A stretch of DNA of 64,000 nt from Acinetobacter nosocomialis (GTDB lineage Bacteria; Pseudomonadota; Gammaproteobacteria; Pseudomonadales; Moraxellaceae): assembly GCA_025736915.1 (NCBI GenBank), contig CP107049.1, positions 3,038,001-3,102,000 on the forward strand, read 5' to 3'. The position numbers and the translations under genes are program-made. Shown here piece after piece: positions 38,793 to 47,887 of the stretch. Within the stretch, counting starts at the first letter, position 1, and each line of letters starts with the position of its first letter. The notes under the pieces are model-generated. The model was not told the DNA's origin. It was given only the letters and a program-made list of their open reading frames with translations, and made no database searches.

Positions 38793-39425
38793 ATGCAAGA
38801 CGATATTTCAGGCTGGACAGAATGGAACGCTCATTTTGAAGGAATTGAAGAAATTTCAAGCCCTAGTGAGTTACATGGTTTACTAACAGGTATTGTTTGT
38901 GTGACAGAAGCACCAACGCGTGAAGAATGGACACAAATTTTAACAACACTTAATGTTCCTGATTTAAATGAAGAAGCTTTAGCGCTTTTAACTGATGAAA
39001 CCGAAGATGTAGCGCATGCATTGTCGGAAGATGAATTGGACTATTTACCAATGCTTCCAGATGATGAGCATACGCTTCAAGACCGTGTACAAGCATTATC
39101 AGACTGGTGTGCTGGCGTTGTACTTGGTTTTGGTTTGGCATCGGGTCATGTCCGTGCTGATGAGCGAGAATTGATTGAACATTTGCAAGATGTAGCAGCA
39201 GTAGAATTTGAAGACTCTGATAACGACGAAGAAGGCGAAAGCAGTTACGAAGAATTGTACGAATTTGTACGCCTTATTCCTGTAAGTTTATCTATTGGCA
39301 GAAAGAAAGTAACAGTTGCTGAAAGTTCATTATTGAAAAACTTTTATGCAAAAAGTAAAACTTCTGCTGTAGGCACTACAGATCAAAATATTGTAGAAAT
39401 GTTTACACCACATCGCCCAAGTTAA
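38793..39425 (+). CDS. YgfB/YecA-type UPF0149 family protein
   Basis: 210 residues from the ATG at 38793; a TTG four codons earlier is rejected. The UPF0149 signature is present: SPSELHGLLTGIVC near the N-terminus and DWCAGVVLGFGLASG in the middle, followed by an acidic EFEDSDNDEEGESSYEELYEF segment common to YgfB. E. coli ygfB lies next to pepP and ubiH, and the same order is seen here. The biochemical function is poorly defined; in Pseudomonas a homologue affects antibiotic resistance. The promoter region is shared with the divergent coiled-coil gene. Confidence 0.85.
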   Translation: MQDDISGWTEWNAHFEGIEEISSPSELHGLLTGIVCVTEAPTREEWTQILTTLNVPDLNEEALALLTDETEDVAHALSEDELDYLPMLPDDEHTLQDRVQALSDWCAGVVLGFGLASGHVRADERELIEHLQDVAAVEFEDSDNDEEGESSYEELYEFVRLIPVSLSIGRKKVTVAESSLLKNFYAKSKTSAVGTTDQNIVEMFTPHRPS

Positions 39426-39492
39426 TTGAGGCGATGTGTTATTGGCTGTGTTTAATTTTTTGACTTTAAAATTCTAAATCAAGTAGATCATT

Positions 39493-40815
39493 ATGAAATT
39501 GCCTCAAGCTGATTTTCAACATCGCAGAAACCGTCTAGCAGAAAAAATGGGTCCAAACAGCATTGCGATTATTGCAACGCGTGAGGAAATGTACCGTAAT
39601 CGTGATGCGGATTATAAATTCCGTGCCGATAGTAGTTTTTTCTATTTGACTGGTTTTGCAGAGCCTGAGGCAGTAGCTGTTATAGAAACCTTTGATGACG
39701 TTACTGACTATAGCTATAGTCTCTTTTGCCGTGAGCGTAACCGTGAGATGGAAATCTGGAATGGTTATCGTGCGGGAATCGATGGCGCAATTGAAGAGTA
39801 CGAAGCAGATGAAGCTTATGCAATTGATCTGCTTGATGAAGAAATTATTGAAAAATTATTAAATAAAGAACGCCTTTATTATCGAATCGGACACAATGCT
39901 GCATTTGACGCCAGAGTAAGCCAATGGATTAAAAAAGCAAATGCAGAGCACCGTCATGAAGCTGCTCCAGCCCAGTTAATTCAACTTGATCGCATTATTG
40001 ATGAAATGCGGTTAATTAAATCACCGCAAGAAATTGAGCTGATGCAAATTGCCTCAAAAATTAGTGCTAAAGCACATACCCGTGCGATGCAAACTGTTCG
40101 CCCTGGCATGATGGAATATGCACTAGAAGCCGAGCTCAATTATATATTTGGGCAAAACGGCTGTGTGCCTTCATATAACAGTATTGTTGGTGGTGGGGCT
40201 AACGCTTGCATTTTGCACTATGTTGAAAATAATCAGCCACTCAAAGATGGTGATTTAGTTTTAATTGATGCTGCTTGTGAATATGAATTTTATGCATCGG
40301 ACATTACCCGTACTTTTCCAGTGAACGGAAAATTTAGTCCAGAACAAAAAGCATTATATGAAGTGGTACTGGCCTCTCAATATGCGGCGATAGACGCAGT
40401 ACGTATTGGTAATGCGTACCGTGAGCCTCATGAGGTTGCGGTCAAAATTTTAACTGAAGGCTTAGTTGATTTAGGTTTGCTCAAAGGTAATGTGAGCGAA
40501 TTGATTGAAAATGAAGCATATCGTCAGTTTTATATGCATGGTACGGGCCACTGGTTAGGTATGGATGTACATGATGTCGGTTCTTATAAAAAAGATGACG
40601 AGTGGCGACAATATGAAGAGGGCATGGTTGTTACTGTTGAACCAGGTTTATATATTGCACCAGATGACGAAACTGTAGATAAAAAATGGCGTGGTATTGG
40701 TATTCGTATTGAAGATGATGTGGTCGCAACGTCAAAAGGCCCACGAGTTTTAACTGCTGACGTAGTTAAAGATATTGCAGATATTGAACATTTAATGGCG
40801 CAAGCTAAAGCATAA
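39493..40815 (+). CDS. pepP: Xaa-Pro aminopeptidase P
   Basis: 440 residues, the usual length. PepP removes N-terminal residues preceding proline and needs two Mn ions. The N-terminal domain (about 1-170) has FFYLTGFAEPEAVAV. The C-terminal pita-bread domain has the metal ligands in LIDAACEYEFYASDITRTFP (two Asp), HGTGHWLGMDVHD (His), VTVEPGLY (Glu) and GIRIEDDV (Glu). It is the first gene of a pepP-ubiH-ubiI-like run and starts 30 bp before ubiH. Confidence 0.95.
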   Translation: MKLPQADFQHRRNRLAEKMGPNSIAIIATREEMYRNRDADYKFRADSSFFYLTGFAEPEAVAVIETFDDVTDYSYSLFCRERNREMEIWNGYRAGIDGAIEEYEADEAYAIDLLDEEIIEKLLNKERLYYRIGHNAAFDARVSQWIKKANAEHRHEAAPAQLIQLDRIIDEMRLIKSPQEIELMQIASKISAKAHTRAMQTVRPGMMEYALEAELNYIFGQNGCVPSYNSIVGGGANACILHYVENNQPLKDGDLVLIDAACEYEFYASDITRTFPVNGKFSPEQKALYEVVLASQYAAIDAVRIGNAYREPHEVAVKILTEGLVDLGLLKGNVSELIENEAYRQFYMHGTGHWLGMDVHDVGSYKKDDEWRQYEEGMVVTVEPGLYIAPDDETVDKKWRGIGIRIEDDVVATSKGPRVLTADVVKDIADIEHLMAQAKA

Positions 40816-40845
40816 TTAAACGTATTCGCCAAAGGAGCAAATTCG

Positions 40846-42054
40846 ATGCAACAACAAGTGATTATTATAGGTGGGGGTATGGTGGGTTTGAGCCTTTCCC
40901 TGATGCTGGCGAAGGCTAATATCGCAGTCAAGCTATTAGAAGCCGTGAAATACCCAAACTATGATGATCAAAATGTTGCCCCTTACCATTCCAGTTTCGA
41001 TGCACGTAATACGGCTTTATCGCGTCGTAGCGTACAGATTTATCAGAAGCTGGGGTTATGGGATGCATTACAACAGCACGCCACTCCAATTTTGCAAGTT
41101 CACATTACTGAGCAAGGCAGTTTTGGTAAAGCACGTTTAGTTGCAGAACAAGAAAAAGTCGAAAGCTTTGGACAAGTCATTGAGAATGCGTGGCTCGGTC
41201 GTGTTTTATTAACTCAAGTACGCCAACAACCTTTGATTGAGCTAATTGATGGCGTAAAAGTCACTGCTCTAACTCAAGACGCTGAACAGGTACATATCGA
41301 AGCTCAGCGTGGTGATGAAGTCTTAAAGCTTGAGTCAAAATTATTAATTGCAGCAGATGGGCGTGATTCTTTCTGTCGTCAAGCAATTGGTGTGGGTGTT
41401 GATGTCCACGACTATGATCAGGTTGCGATCGTTACGACTGTTCAGACTTCAAAACCGCATGAGCAGGTAGGGTTTGAGCGTTTTAGTGCATTAGGACCTT
41501 TAGCTTTATTGCCGTTACCGGGTGAATATCGTCGCTCAGTGGTATGGCCTGTTAAAAAGGGTACTGAAGATGAGTGGTTAGGTGAAGAAAACGACCAGCA
41601 TTTTTTAAGTGCCTTGCAACAAACCTATGGTGACAGAGCAGGTAAATTTGAAAAAACAGGCAAACGTTTTAGCTATCCGCTTTCACAAGTGCTTGCGCAT
41701 AAACAAGCGGTTGGGCGCGTTATTTTAATGGGTAATGCAGCGCACACCATTCATCCAGTTGCAGGGCAAGGTTTTAATTTATGCCTGCGTGATGCAGATG
41801 TGTTGCTACGTTATTTGGTAAATCAGCTAAGCGCATCTGATGATATTGGTAACCCAGATAATTTGCTTGCCTATGAACAAGCACGTTTATCAGACCAACA
41901 GCGAGTAATTAAGTTCTGCGATACTGTTGTTCGCGGTTTTAGTAACCAAAACCCATTATTAAAATTAATCCGTAATACGGGATTAATTGCATTTGATGTG
42001 ATTCCAGGTGTTAAGCCACTGGTAGCGAACTATGCAATGGGGCTAAAAGCATGA
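40846..42054 (+). CDS. ubiH: UbiH, FAD-dependent 2-octaprenyl-6-methoxyphenol hydroxylase
   Basis: 402 residues. AAAGGAG precedes the ATG. UbiH hydroxylates C1 of the ubiquinone precursor ring. Motifs of the group A flavoprotein hydroxylases: N-terminal dinucleotide fold IIIGGGMVGLSLSLMLA, a central AADGRDS (DG motif) and the FAD-binding LMGNAAHTIHPVAGQGFNL. The stop overlaps the start of the next flavoprotein gene by 4 bp. Placement after pepP is the conserved arrangement. Confidence 0.88.
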   Translation: MQQQVIIIGGGMVGLSLSLMLAKANIAVKLLEAVKYPNYDDQNVAPYHSSFDARNTALSRRSVQIYQKLGLWDALQQHATPILQVHITEQGSFGKARLVAEQEKVESFGQVIENAWLGRVLLTQVRQQPLIELIDGVKVTALTQDAEQVHIEAQRGDEVLKLESKLLIAADGRDSFCRQAIGVGVDVHDYDQVAIVTTVQTSKPHEQVGFERFSALGPLALLPLPGEYRRSVVWPVKKGTEDEWLGEENDQHFLSALQQTYGDRAGKFEKTGKRFSYPLSQVLAHKQAVGRVILMGNAAHTIHPVAGQGFNLCLRDADVLLRYLVNQLSASDDIGNPDNLLAYEQARLSDQQRVIKFCDTVVRGFSNQNPLLKLIRNTGLIAFDVIPGVKPLVANYAMGLKA

Positions 42055-43283
42055 GTGAAGTCTTAGATGTCGTTATTGTTGGTGGTGGACTGGTCGGTGG
42101 CTTAACTGCTTTATTACTTGCTCAAGGTGGTGTACAGCCTACCGTGCTTGATGCTGCCCCTGTACTTGATGTTGAAAAAACATTAAGTGTGATGAACCCA
42201 CGTGTTTTAGCACTTAGCCAAGCGACCATTCATTTACTTAAAACAGTGAATGTTTGGGATGATTTAGCACGTCAAATGCCTTATACCGGCATGCAGGTGT
42301 GGAATCTAAATGGCTATGGTGAAATTAATTTTGGCCATGAGTCTGTACAAAGACCAATGCCAGAGCAAGCCTTAGGTTCTATGGTTGAGCCGAGCGTATT
42401 GAATGTTGCCATTCAGCAAAAAATGCTAGAGCAATTAACCGATTATCGTACTGAAGTTCGTGTTACCCGTATTGAGCAAGGTGTTGGGTGCTGGCATATA
42501 CAACTGGCTGATGGATCTACACTTAAAACTAAACTGCTTATTGGTGCAGATGGTGCCAATTCATTTGTACGTGAGCAAGCTTTTATTGACTTAGATGTAC
42601 TAGATTACAAGCAAGCAGCGATTAGCTGTGCAATAAAGACTTCTAAACCTCATCACTATGTTGCTCGTCAAATCTTCTTACCTACAGGGCCTTTAGCATA
42701 TTTGCCAATGGCGAGTCTTGAAGAAAGTGAAAATGGCTACTGGCAGTCCATTGTCTGGACACTACCAGATGATTATGCCGATGAATATTCAGCTTTAAGT
42801 GATGCTGAGTTTATGCAACTTCTAACCCGTGAAAGCCAACATATGTTGGGTGAAGTGCTAGATGTTCGTTCAAGAGCACAATTTCCATTGAAAGCGCGTG
42901 CCGCAAAACAATACGTTAAAGATGGCCTAGCCCTAATTGGTGATGCAGCTCATGTGATTCATCCGCTTGCTGGACAAGGGGTGAATATTGGTTGTTTAGA
43001 TGCCGCGGTACTTTGTGATGCACTACTGCATGATTTAGGTCGTGGCGTATGGGCGCATGAACAAACCTTAATGCGTTATGAGCACCGCCGTAAAGGACAA
43101 AACGATGCGATGATGCATAGTATGTCGGCAATTGGTTGGTTAGAAAGTTCTGAGCTATTCCCATTTATTTGGGCCAGAAATGCGGGACTCAAGCAGGTTG
43201 AACAAATTTCGTTCTTAAAAGAGCGTTTTATGCAACAAGCGAACGGTTTAGGGGCTTTACAAAACACCCAGTATAGTCGTTAA
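42051..43283 (+). CDS. UbiH/UbiF/UbiI-family FAD-dependent hydroxylase
   Basis: 410 residues, overlapping ubiH by ATGA. It has the same fold: VVIVGGGLVGGLTALLLA at the N-terminus, LLIGADGANS in the middle and LIGDAAHVIHPLAGQGVNIG. By position (pepP-ubiH-x) it corresponds to UbiI/VisC, which hydroxylates C5 of the ubiquinone ring, but sequence alone does not exclude the UbiF (C6) role. It acts at the inner membrane with the Ubi complex. A 200-bp structured gap follows. Confidence 0.85.
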   Translation: MSEVLDVVIVGGGLVGGLTALLLAQGGVQPTVLDAAPVLDVEKTLSVMNPRVLALSQATIHLLKTVNVWDDLARQMPYTGMQVWNLNGYGEINFGHESVQRPMPEQALGSMVEPSVLNVAIQQKMLEQLTDYRTEVRVTRIEQGVGCWHIQLADGSTLKTKLLIGADGANSFVREQAFIDLDVLDYKQAAISCAIKTSKPHHYVARQIFLPTGPLAYLPMASLEESENGYWQSIVWTLPDDYADEYSALSDAEFMQLLTRESQHMLGEVLDVRSRAQFPLKARAAKQYVKDGLALIGDAAHVIHPLAGQGVNIGCLDAAVLCDALLHDLGRGVWAHEQTLMRYEHRRKGQNDAMMHSMSAIGWLESSELFPFIWARNAGLKQVEQISFLKERFMQQANGLGALQNTQYSR

Positions 43284-43362
43284 AATAATTACGAAGTTTA
43301 TGCTCTACTGGTCTAAATAAATATCAGTAGATATTTTTTAAACAATCATTTATATATCATTA

Positions 43363-43451
43363 CCAAATCGGTCAGAAAAGATACGGATTTGACCAATTTG
43401 GCTCTTTGCTAAATGCAAAGAGATTGCTAAATTTCTGAGGTCTCAAAGACC
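43363..43451 (+). promoter_or_regulatory. Structured leader upstream of the SutA-like gene
   Basis: Three consecutive stem-loops: CCAAATCGGTCA/TGACCAATTTGG with one mismatch (43363-43401), CTCTTTGC/GCAAAGAG (43402-43422) and GGTCT/AGACC (43439-43451). TATATATCAT at about 43350 could be a -10, giving a leader of roughly 130 nt. The function is unknown. Confidence 0.45.
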
Positions 43452-43492
43452 ATAGCGATGATGCAATACAAATCATTGTGGGGAGTGTAAAT

Positions 43493-43744
43493 ATGACAGA
43501 TATCAATGATTATGAAGATGCAGAAGATTCTGCTGTAGATGAAGATGAAGCCAAAGCGGCTGAGAGTGGCGCGGCTGATGAAGAAGCAGGCAACTTAACT
43601 GATGCTGATCTTGCTGAAGCAGAAACGCTTACTGTAACTGCGAAACAAAAACAGCGCCAAGCATTGGAAGATGAAATTGCTGCGTTTTTAGCTCGCGGCG
43701 GGAGAATTACTGAAGTTCCGCCAGATGAACATAGCGACCTTTAA
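43493..43744 (+). CDS. sutA: SutA-like small acidic RNA polymerase-associated regulator
   Basis: 83 residues from the ATG at 43493, with GGGGAG 7 nt upstream; a GTG five codons earlier overlaps that site. The N-terminal two thirds are disordered and very acidic (EDAEDSAVDEDEAKAAES). The C-terminal helix AKQKQRQALEDEIAAFLARG, followed by GRITEV, resembles the AKQKERDAL...FLSRGGKVQEI region of Pseudomonas SutA, which binds RNA polymerase and aids transcription during slow growth. The resemblance is from memory, so the name is provisional. A strong terminator follows. Confidence 0.6.
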   Translation: MTDINDYEDAEDSAVDEDEAKAAESGAADEEAGNLTDADLAEAETLTVTAKQKQRQALEDEIAAFLARGGRITEVPPDEHSDL

Positions 43745-43748
43745 TACT

Positions 43749-43778
43749 AAAAAAGCATCACATGAGTGATGCTTTTTT
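43749..43778. terminator. Bidirectional terminator between sutA-like and merR-type genes
   Basis: Stem GCATCAC/GTGATGC (43755-43761 with 43766-43772), ATGA loop, six A on the left and six T on the right, between convergent genes. Confidence 0.9.
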
Positions 43779-43796
43779 ATTGGCTTTTAGGTTGAG

Positions 43797-44198
43797 TTAA
43801 AGGTTGTTTTGCAGTTCTTTTAAAATGCCGCATTCGTCTACTGTACGGTCGGTCGAGCAGTGTTGTTTTAAATCGATGAGTGTTTCTTTTAAAAGCAAAA
43901 GTCGTTCAATTTTTTCCGATACTTCAATCAAATATTTATTCACCAAATTATCAATTTCTGTGCAGGCCTGTTTAGGCTGAGCTTTCATTTCTTTTAGCGT
44001 TTTAATGTCATTGAGAGAAATATCTAATTCGCGACAATGCTTAATGAATAATAGGTCCGCGAGTGTTTGATCTGTGTAAACACGATAATTATTTTCTGAA
44101 CGCTGAATACGGTCCAGTACACCTACTTTTTCGTAATAACGAATAGTATCGATCGGGACATCCGCTTTTTTTGATAATTGGCCAATAGAAAGACTCAT
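43797..44198 (-). CDS. MerR-family metal-responsive regulator (CadR/PbrR-like)
   Basis: 133 residues. The N-terminal MerR winged HTH (SIGQLSKKADVP, DTIRYYEKVG, YRVYTDQTL) is followed by the dimerisation helix and a C-terminal metal loop HCSTDRTVDECGIL. With the Cys at KHCREL this gives the three-cysteine arrangement of Cd/Pb/Zn sensors of the CadR/PbrR group. It is divergent from a CDF-type transporter, with an operator in the 65-bp gap. It is predicted to activate that transporter by realigning a long-spacer promoter. The metal specificity is inferred. Confidence 0.85.
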   Translation of the reverse strand: MSLSIGQLSKKADVPIDTIRYYEKVGVLDRIQRSENNYRVYTDQTLADLLFIKHCRELDISLNDIKTLKEMKAQPKQACTEIDNLVNKYLIEVSEKIERLLLLKETLIDLKQHCSTDRTVDECGILKELQNNL

Positions 44199-44212
44199 AA
44201 GACTTGACTCTG

Positions 44213-44245
44213 GAGCTACTCAAGGGTTTTTAATCACTATAAAAG
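44213..44245 (+). promoter_or_regulatory. MerR-type promoter/operator of the CDF transporter
   Basis: TTGACT (44214-44219) and TTTAAT (from about 44239) are separated by about 19 bp, the overlong spacer typical of MerR-activated promoters. Within it lies an inverted repeat with arms CTTGA and TCAAG around CTCTGGAGCTAC. Confidence 0.7.
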
Positions 44246-44263
44246 AGTTTTTGAGGAAATAAA

Positions 44264-44905
44264 ATGGCTGGATGTGGATGTGCTTCAACATGTTCTCCTA
44301 CAAAGAAAGTAAGCCCGCGCTTTAGAAAAGCGTTATGGATTGCTCTTGTAATTAATGCACTCATGTTTGTCGTTGAAATTGTAGGCGGTTATAAAGCCCA
44401 ATCTGTTTCACTATGGGCGGATGCACTAGATTTTGCTGGAGATGCTGCAAATTATGCTTTGTCTTTAGTTGTACTCTCGATGAGCCTTTACTGGCGTGCA
44501 ACCGCAGCTCTTGTTAAGGGTGTTACGATGGCTGCTTTTGGTTTTTTCGTCATTGCAAAAGTGGTATGGTCATTTTTTCATGGTGTTTCACCTGAACCGA
44601 TGGTCATGGGGGCAATTGGGGTAATGGCTTTAATTGCTAACGTTTCCGTTGCTTTAATGCTTTATGCATTTAGAGATGGTGATGCCAATATGCGTTCTGT
44701 GTGGCTGTGTAGCCGAAATGATTCTATTGCCAACATTGCTGTTATTTTTGCTGCTGTAGGCGTGTTTGGAACAGGCACCATATTTCCAGATTTATTGGTA
44801 GCCTTTGTGATTGCATACTTAGGTGTATCTTCGGGCTATGCTGTGATTAAGCAATCATTACAGGAACGAAAACAGTCAAAGGTGATGTTGGGTTCACAGG
44901 CTTAA
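44264..44905 (+). CDS. Short cation diffusion facilitator-like metal transporter
   Basis: 213 residues, GAGG 7 nt before the ATG. It has a cysteine-rich N-terminus (MAGCGCASTCSPT) that may capture metal, then about six predicted TM helices, as in CDF proteins. TM2 carries ADALDFAGDAANY where many CDF pumps have HxxxD, and TM5 carries SRNDSIANIAV in place of HxxxD. The C-terminal cytoplasmic domain of typical 300-residue CDF exporters is missing. Control by the adjacent MerR regulator argues for export of a divalent or soft metal (Cd, Zn or Pb). Confidence 0.8.
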   Translation: MAGCGCASTCSPTKKVSPRFRKALWIALVINALMFVVEIVGGYKAQSVSLWADALDFAGDAANYALSLVVLSMSLYWRATAALVKGVTMAAFGFFVIAKVVWSFFHGVSPEPMVMGAIGVMALIANVSVALMLYAFRDGDANMRSVWLCSRNDSIANIAVIFAAVGVFGTGTIFPDLLVAFVIAYLGVSSGYAVIKQSLQERKQSKVMLGSQA

Positions 44906-44921
44906 TTTTGATTGCATAAAT

Positions 44922-44951
44922 AAAAAGTACCATTTAAGCATGGTACTTTTT
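44922..44951. terminator. Bidirectional terminator between CDF gene and argO
   Basis: A 12-bp perfect stem AAAAAGTACCAT/ATGGTACTTTTT (44922-44933 with 44940-44951), between convergent genes. Confidence 0.9.
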
Positions 44952-44965
44952 AGTGTTTGAATGCA

Positions 44966-45568
44966 TTAGATGAGAAGTGAAATTGCAATACTCCACATAA
45001 CACAACCAATAAGAAAATCTAAAATTTTCCAAGCTTTTGGATTGGTAAATAGTGGTTTTAATAATCTTGCACCATAACCCAAACTGAAAAAGAAAATCCA
45101 AGAAGCAAGAATACTGCCTAAAGCAAAACTAAGTTTGTCTTCTAGCTGGGTTGCAACCGAACCCATCAGCACAATGGTATCTAAATAGACATGTGGATTT
45201 AACCAAGTAAAGGCAAGGCAGGTCATTAGTGCTTGGGTTAAAGTTTGTTTTGGGCTGCCTTCAAGCTCCATGCCTTGGTTCGTTTTAAATGCTGCATAGA
45301 ATGCTTTTGCACCGTAGACCAATAAAAACGTTGCTCCTAAATATTTAGCGACTGTGATTAAGATGGGTGATGCTGTCATAATTTCGGCAAAACCTAATAC
45401 ACCACAAGCAATTAAAATCGAGTCAGACAGGGCGCAGATTAAACATAGCCAATATACATACTGCTGTTTAAGTCCTTGCTTTAGAACAAAAGCGTTTTGG
45501 GCACCAATCGCTACGATTAGGCCGCTACCAATACCTAAACCTTTAAAAAACACACTCAGAGAAAGCAT
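44966..45568 (-). CDS. argO: LysE/ArgO-family amino acid exporter
   Basis: 200 residues with about six TM segments. Family signatures: IGAQNAFVLKQGL after TM1, a central LGATFLLVYGAKAFYAA and TWLNPHVYLDTIVLMGS. LysE/ArgO proteins export basic amino acids such as arginine and lysine across the inner membrane. The gene is divergent from an ArgP/LysG-type LysR regulator, the standard arrangement, with about 110 bp between them. Regulation by that protein in response to intracellular Arg/Lys is expected. Confidence 0.88.
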   Translation of the reverse strand: MLSLSVFFKGLGIGSGLIVAIGAQNAFVLKQGLKQQYVYWLCLICALSDSILIACGVLGFAEIMTASPILITVAKYLGATFLLVYGAKAFYAAFKTNQGMELEGSPKQTLTQALMTCLAFTWLNPHVYLDTIVLMGSVATQLEDKLSFALGSILASWIFFFSLGYGARLLKPLFTNPKAWKILDFLIGCVMWSIAISLLI

Positions 45569-45676
45569 AACTATTAAGTAGAAAAAATCAGATGCGGGAA
45601 TTATCTGACTTTTTATTAAGAAATAAGTAAAATTAAGAATATTTAGGTTTGGCTAAAAATAATTTAGGTTTTGTAT

Positions 45677-46567
45677 ATGTTAGATAGTAAACAATGTGAA
45701 GCTTTTCTGGCTGTTGCAGAAGTCGGGAGTTTTGATGCAGCAGGAGAGCATTTATATATAACTCCCTCTGCCGTATCACTACGTGTACAAGCGCTAGAAA
45801 AATATTTAGGTCAGATTTTAATAATACGCGGCCGCCCTTGTGTGCTCACACAAACTGGGCAAACCTTGCTCCAGCATTTACGTCATACAAGGCTAATGGA
45901 GCAAAATCTATTACAGGGCTTAATGGGGAAGTCATCTGAATCGGAATTTTATAAAATTGCTTTAGCTTCAAATGCAGACTCATTAGCAACTTGGCTTTTA
46001 CCCACTATTCAACAAACGTTATTTAAAGAAAAAATAGTGCTAGAGCTAAAAATTGATGATCAATCACACACGCATACTTTGCTAGAAACGGGACAAGTCA
46101 ATGCATGTATCACAGCAGAAGAGCAGGTGATGGCGGGTTGCTTAGCTCAGCCTCTTGGTAAAATGCGCTATAAAATGCTGGCATCGGCCGAATTTGTAAA
46201 CCACTGGTTTAGTGGTGGAATTAACCGAGAAAATTTAAGAAAAACACCAGCAGTTATTTTTAATCATAAAGATTTAATGCATTCGGAAGTTTTATTAAAA
46301 GGATACGGTTTACCGATGCAGAGTTATCCTTATAGTTTTATTCCTGCCACAGATGCTTTCGTCAAAGCAATTCAGCTGGGTTTAGGTTACGGAATGGTAC
46401 CCGAACTTCAAGTTCAACCATTACTTGAAAATGGAACACTTATTGACATTATGCCTGAGGCTCAACTGGATGTTCCTTTGTATTGGCACCACTGGAAAAG
46501 ACAGTCGAAGCAACTTGATATACTGACCGAAACGATTGTTCAATCAGCAAGACATATCTTGAGATAA
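45677..46567 (+). CDS. argP: LysR-family regulator of the ArgP/LysG group
   Basis: 296 residues from the ATG at 45677; a TTG two codons earlier is less likely. The N-terminal HTH is typical of LysR proteins (FLAVAEVGSFDAAGEHL, ITPSAVSLRVQALEKYLG). The effector domain follows, with SNADSLATWLLPT and GLGYGMVPELQV, both characteristic of ArgP/LysG. It is divergent from argO, which it probably activates when basic amino acids are in excess. Confidence 0.85.
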   Translation: MLDSKQCEAFLAVAEVGSFDAAGEHLYITPSAVSLRVQALEKYLGQILIIRGRPCVLTQTGQTLLQHLRHTRLMEQNLLQGLMGKSSESEFYKIALASNADSLATWLLPTIQQTLFKEKIVLELKIDDQSHTHTLLETGQVNACITAEEQVMAGCLAQPLGKMRYKMLASAEFVNHWFSGGINRENLRKTPAVIFNHKDLMHSEVLLKGYGLPMQSYPYSFIPATDAFVKAIQLGLGYGMVPELQVQPLLENGTLIDIMPEAQLDVPLYWHHWKRQSKQLDILTETIVQSARHILR

Positions 46568-46569
46568 AC

Positions 46570-46956
46570 TCAAGAACGAGAACGTGCATAAAAGTTTGAA
46601 ACGTGTTGAATATAAAACTCTATGTCTTGCGCTGAATAACCTAAAAGTTGTCCGATTCTACGGTCTAGTTCTAGGCGCTCCTCAAATTGAGTTTCTTTTA
46701 ATGACTTTTCAATACATAACACGAGTTCATTTAAATCTGCTAAAGAGGCATCTTTATAGATCAGCATAATTGAAAAAGGTACAGGTAAAGACGTTTCAAT
46801 ATCTTTACTGAGCATAGTTAAACTACCTTGCTCAAGGTGCTTTAGAAATTCAGTAGGTAATAAGTCATAAAATAAAGCAATTGGTTTCTTACCAGACAAT
46901 AATAATTCTAGTTCTTGCCCTTCATGGGGGCCAAGTTTTCCAAGCTGTTCAGCCAT
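46570..46956 (-). CDS. Hypothetical cytoplasmic protein
   Basis: 128 residues from the ATG at 46956; a TTG 13 codons upstream is unlikely because AAGAG lies upstream of the inner ATG. There is no signal peptide or TM segment. The sequence alternates charged helices with PVPFSIMLIYKD and ends YIQHVSNFYARSRS. I do not recognise a family. It is convergent with argP (2 bp apart) and lies downstream of rsmI on the opposite side of a hairpin (47004-47036). Confidence 0.65.
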   Translation of the reverse strand: MAEQLGKLGPHEGQELELLLSGKKPIALFYDLLPTEFLKHLEQGSLTMLSKDIETSLPVPFSIMLIYKDASLADLNELVLCIEKSLKETQFEERLELDRRIGQLLGYSAQDIEFYIQHVSNFYARSRS

Positions 46957-47050
46957 ATCAATACTCTTGTTTTTATGATTAATATTATTATGCAAAATTT
47001 ATGCGCGGGATGGCATAAAGTATTTGCCATCACCGCACTTAGTTAAAAAA

Positions 47051-47887
47051 TTAAGATTGCGTTAACTCAAGCGCACGTTGATAAGCGACTTTTTTCTTAA
47101 TACCTGTAAGGTCGGCAGCCAGTTGAGATGCTGCTTTAACAGATAAGTCTTGAAGTAAGCGCTTTAAAAGTTCATCTAGTTTTTCTTGTTCCAGATCGGT
47201 TTTTTCCGGTGCACCACCAACCACAAGAACAATTTCACCTTTTTCTTGGTTATGGTCATTTTCAATAAAACTAACCAAATCTTTTAAAGTCATTTTTTTG
47301 ATGGTTTCAAAAGTTTTGGTAATTTCACGTGCAAAACCGACAGGGCGGTTTTCACCAAATACTTCAGCCATATTTTTTACGCATTCTAAAATACGATGTG
47401 GCGCTTCATAGAAAATTAAGGTTTGAGTTTCATTTTTAAGCTTTTCAAGTTGCGTAATACGTTGAGAAGCTTTTGATGGTAAAAAGCCTTCAAAACTAAA
47501 ACGGTCACTTGGTAAGCCCACAGCACTTAACGCCGCAATTGCAGCACATGCACCCGGTACAGGTATAACTCTAATACCATGCTCTTGAGCAGCTCGAACC
47601 AGTTTGAAACCGGGGTCGCTAATAAGTGGTGTACCTGCATCACTAATCAAAGCAATATTTTCACCAGCGAGTAACTTTTGAACTAACTGATCAATTTTAT
47701 TGCTTTCGTTGTGGTCATGGCATGCTGTAAGTGGAGTAGATATATTATAGTGCTTAAATAATTGAGCCGACTGGCGTGTATCTTCGGCAGCCACAATAGA
47801 AACTGATTTTAAGATATCAATTGCACGGAAAGTCATATCATCTAAGTGCCCGATAGGGGTGGCTACAACAAATAACTGAGCACTCAT
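47051..47887 (-). CDS. rsmI: 16S rRNA (cytidine1402-2'-O)-methyltransferase RsmI
   Basis: 278 residues, the usual length. RsmI 2'-O-methylates C1402 in the ribosomal P site using SAM. Tetrapyrrole-methylase-fold signatures are present: [44 protein letters not shown] and FYEAPHRI. The C-terminal helical domain (about 230-278) is present. It is divergent from the yraN-dolP-like pair, as in many gammaproteobacteria. Confidence 0.95.
   Translation of the reverse strand: MSAQLFVVATPIGHLDDMTFRAIDILKSVSIVAAEDTRQSAQLFKHYNISTPLTACHDHNESNKIDQLVQKLLAGENIALISDAGTPLISDPGFKLVRAAQEHGIRVIPVPGACAAIAALSAVGLPSDRFSFEGFLPSKASQRITQLEKLKNETQTLIFYEAPHRILECVKNMAEVFGENRPVGFAREITKTFETIKKMTLKDLVSFIENDHNQEKGEIVLVVGGAPEKTDLEQEKLDELLKRLLQDLSVKAASQLAADLTGIKKKVAYQRALELTQS

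Noticed and set aside
47004..47036. Imperfect hairpin between rsmI and the hypothetical gene as a repeat element or strong terminator
   Set aside because: Stable stem but no T-run and no second copy noticed in the window; no clear role can be assigned.
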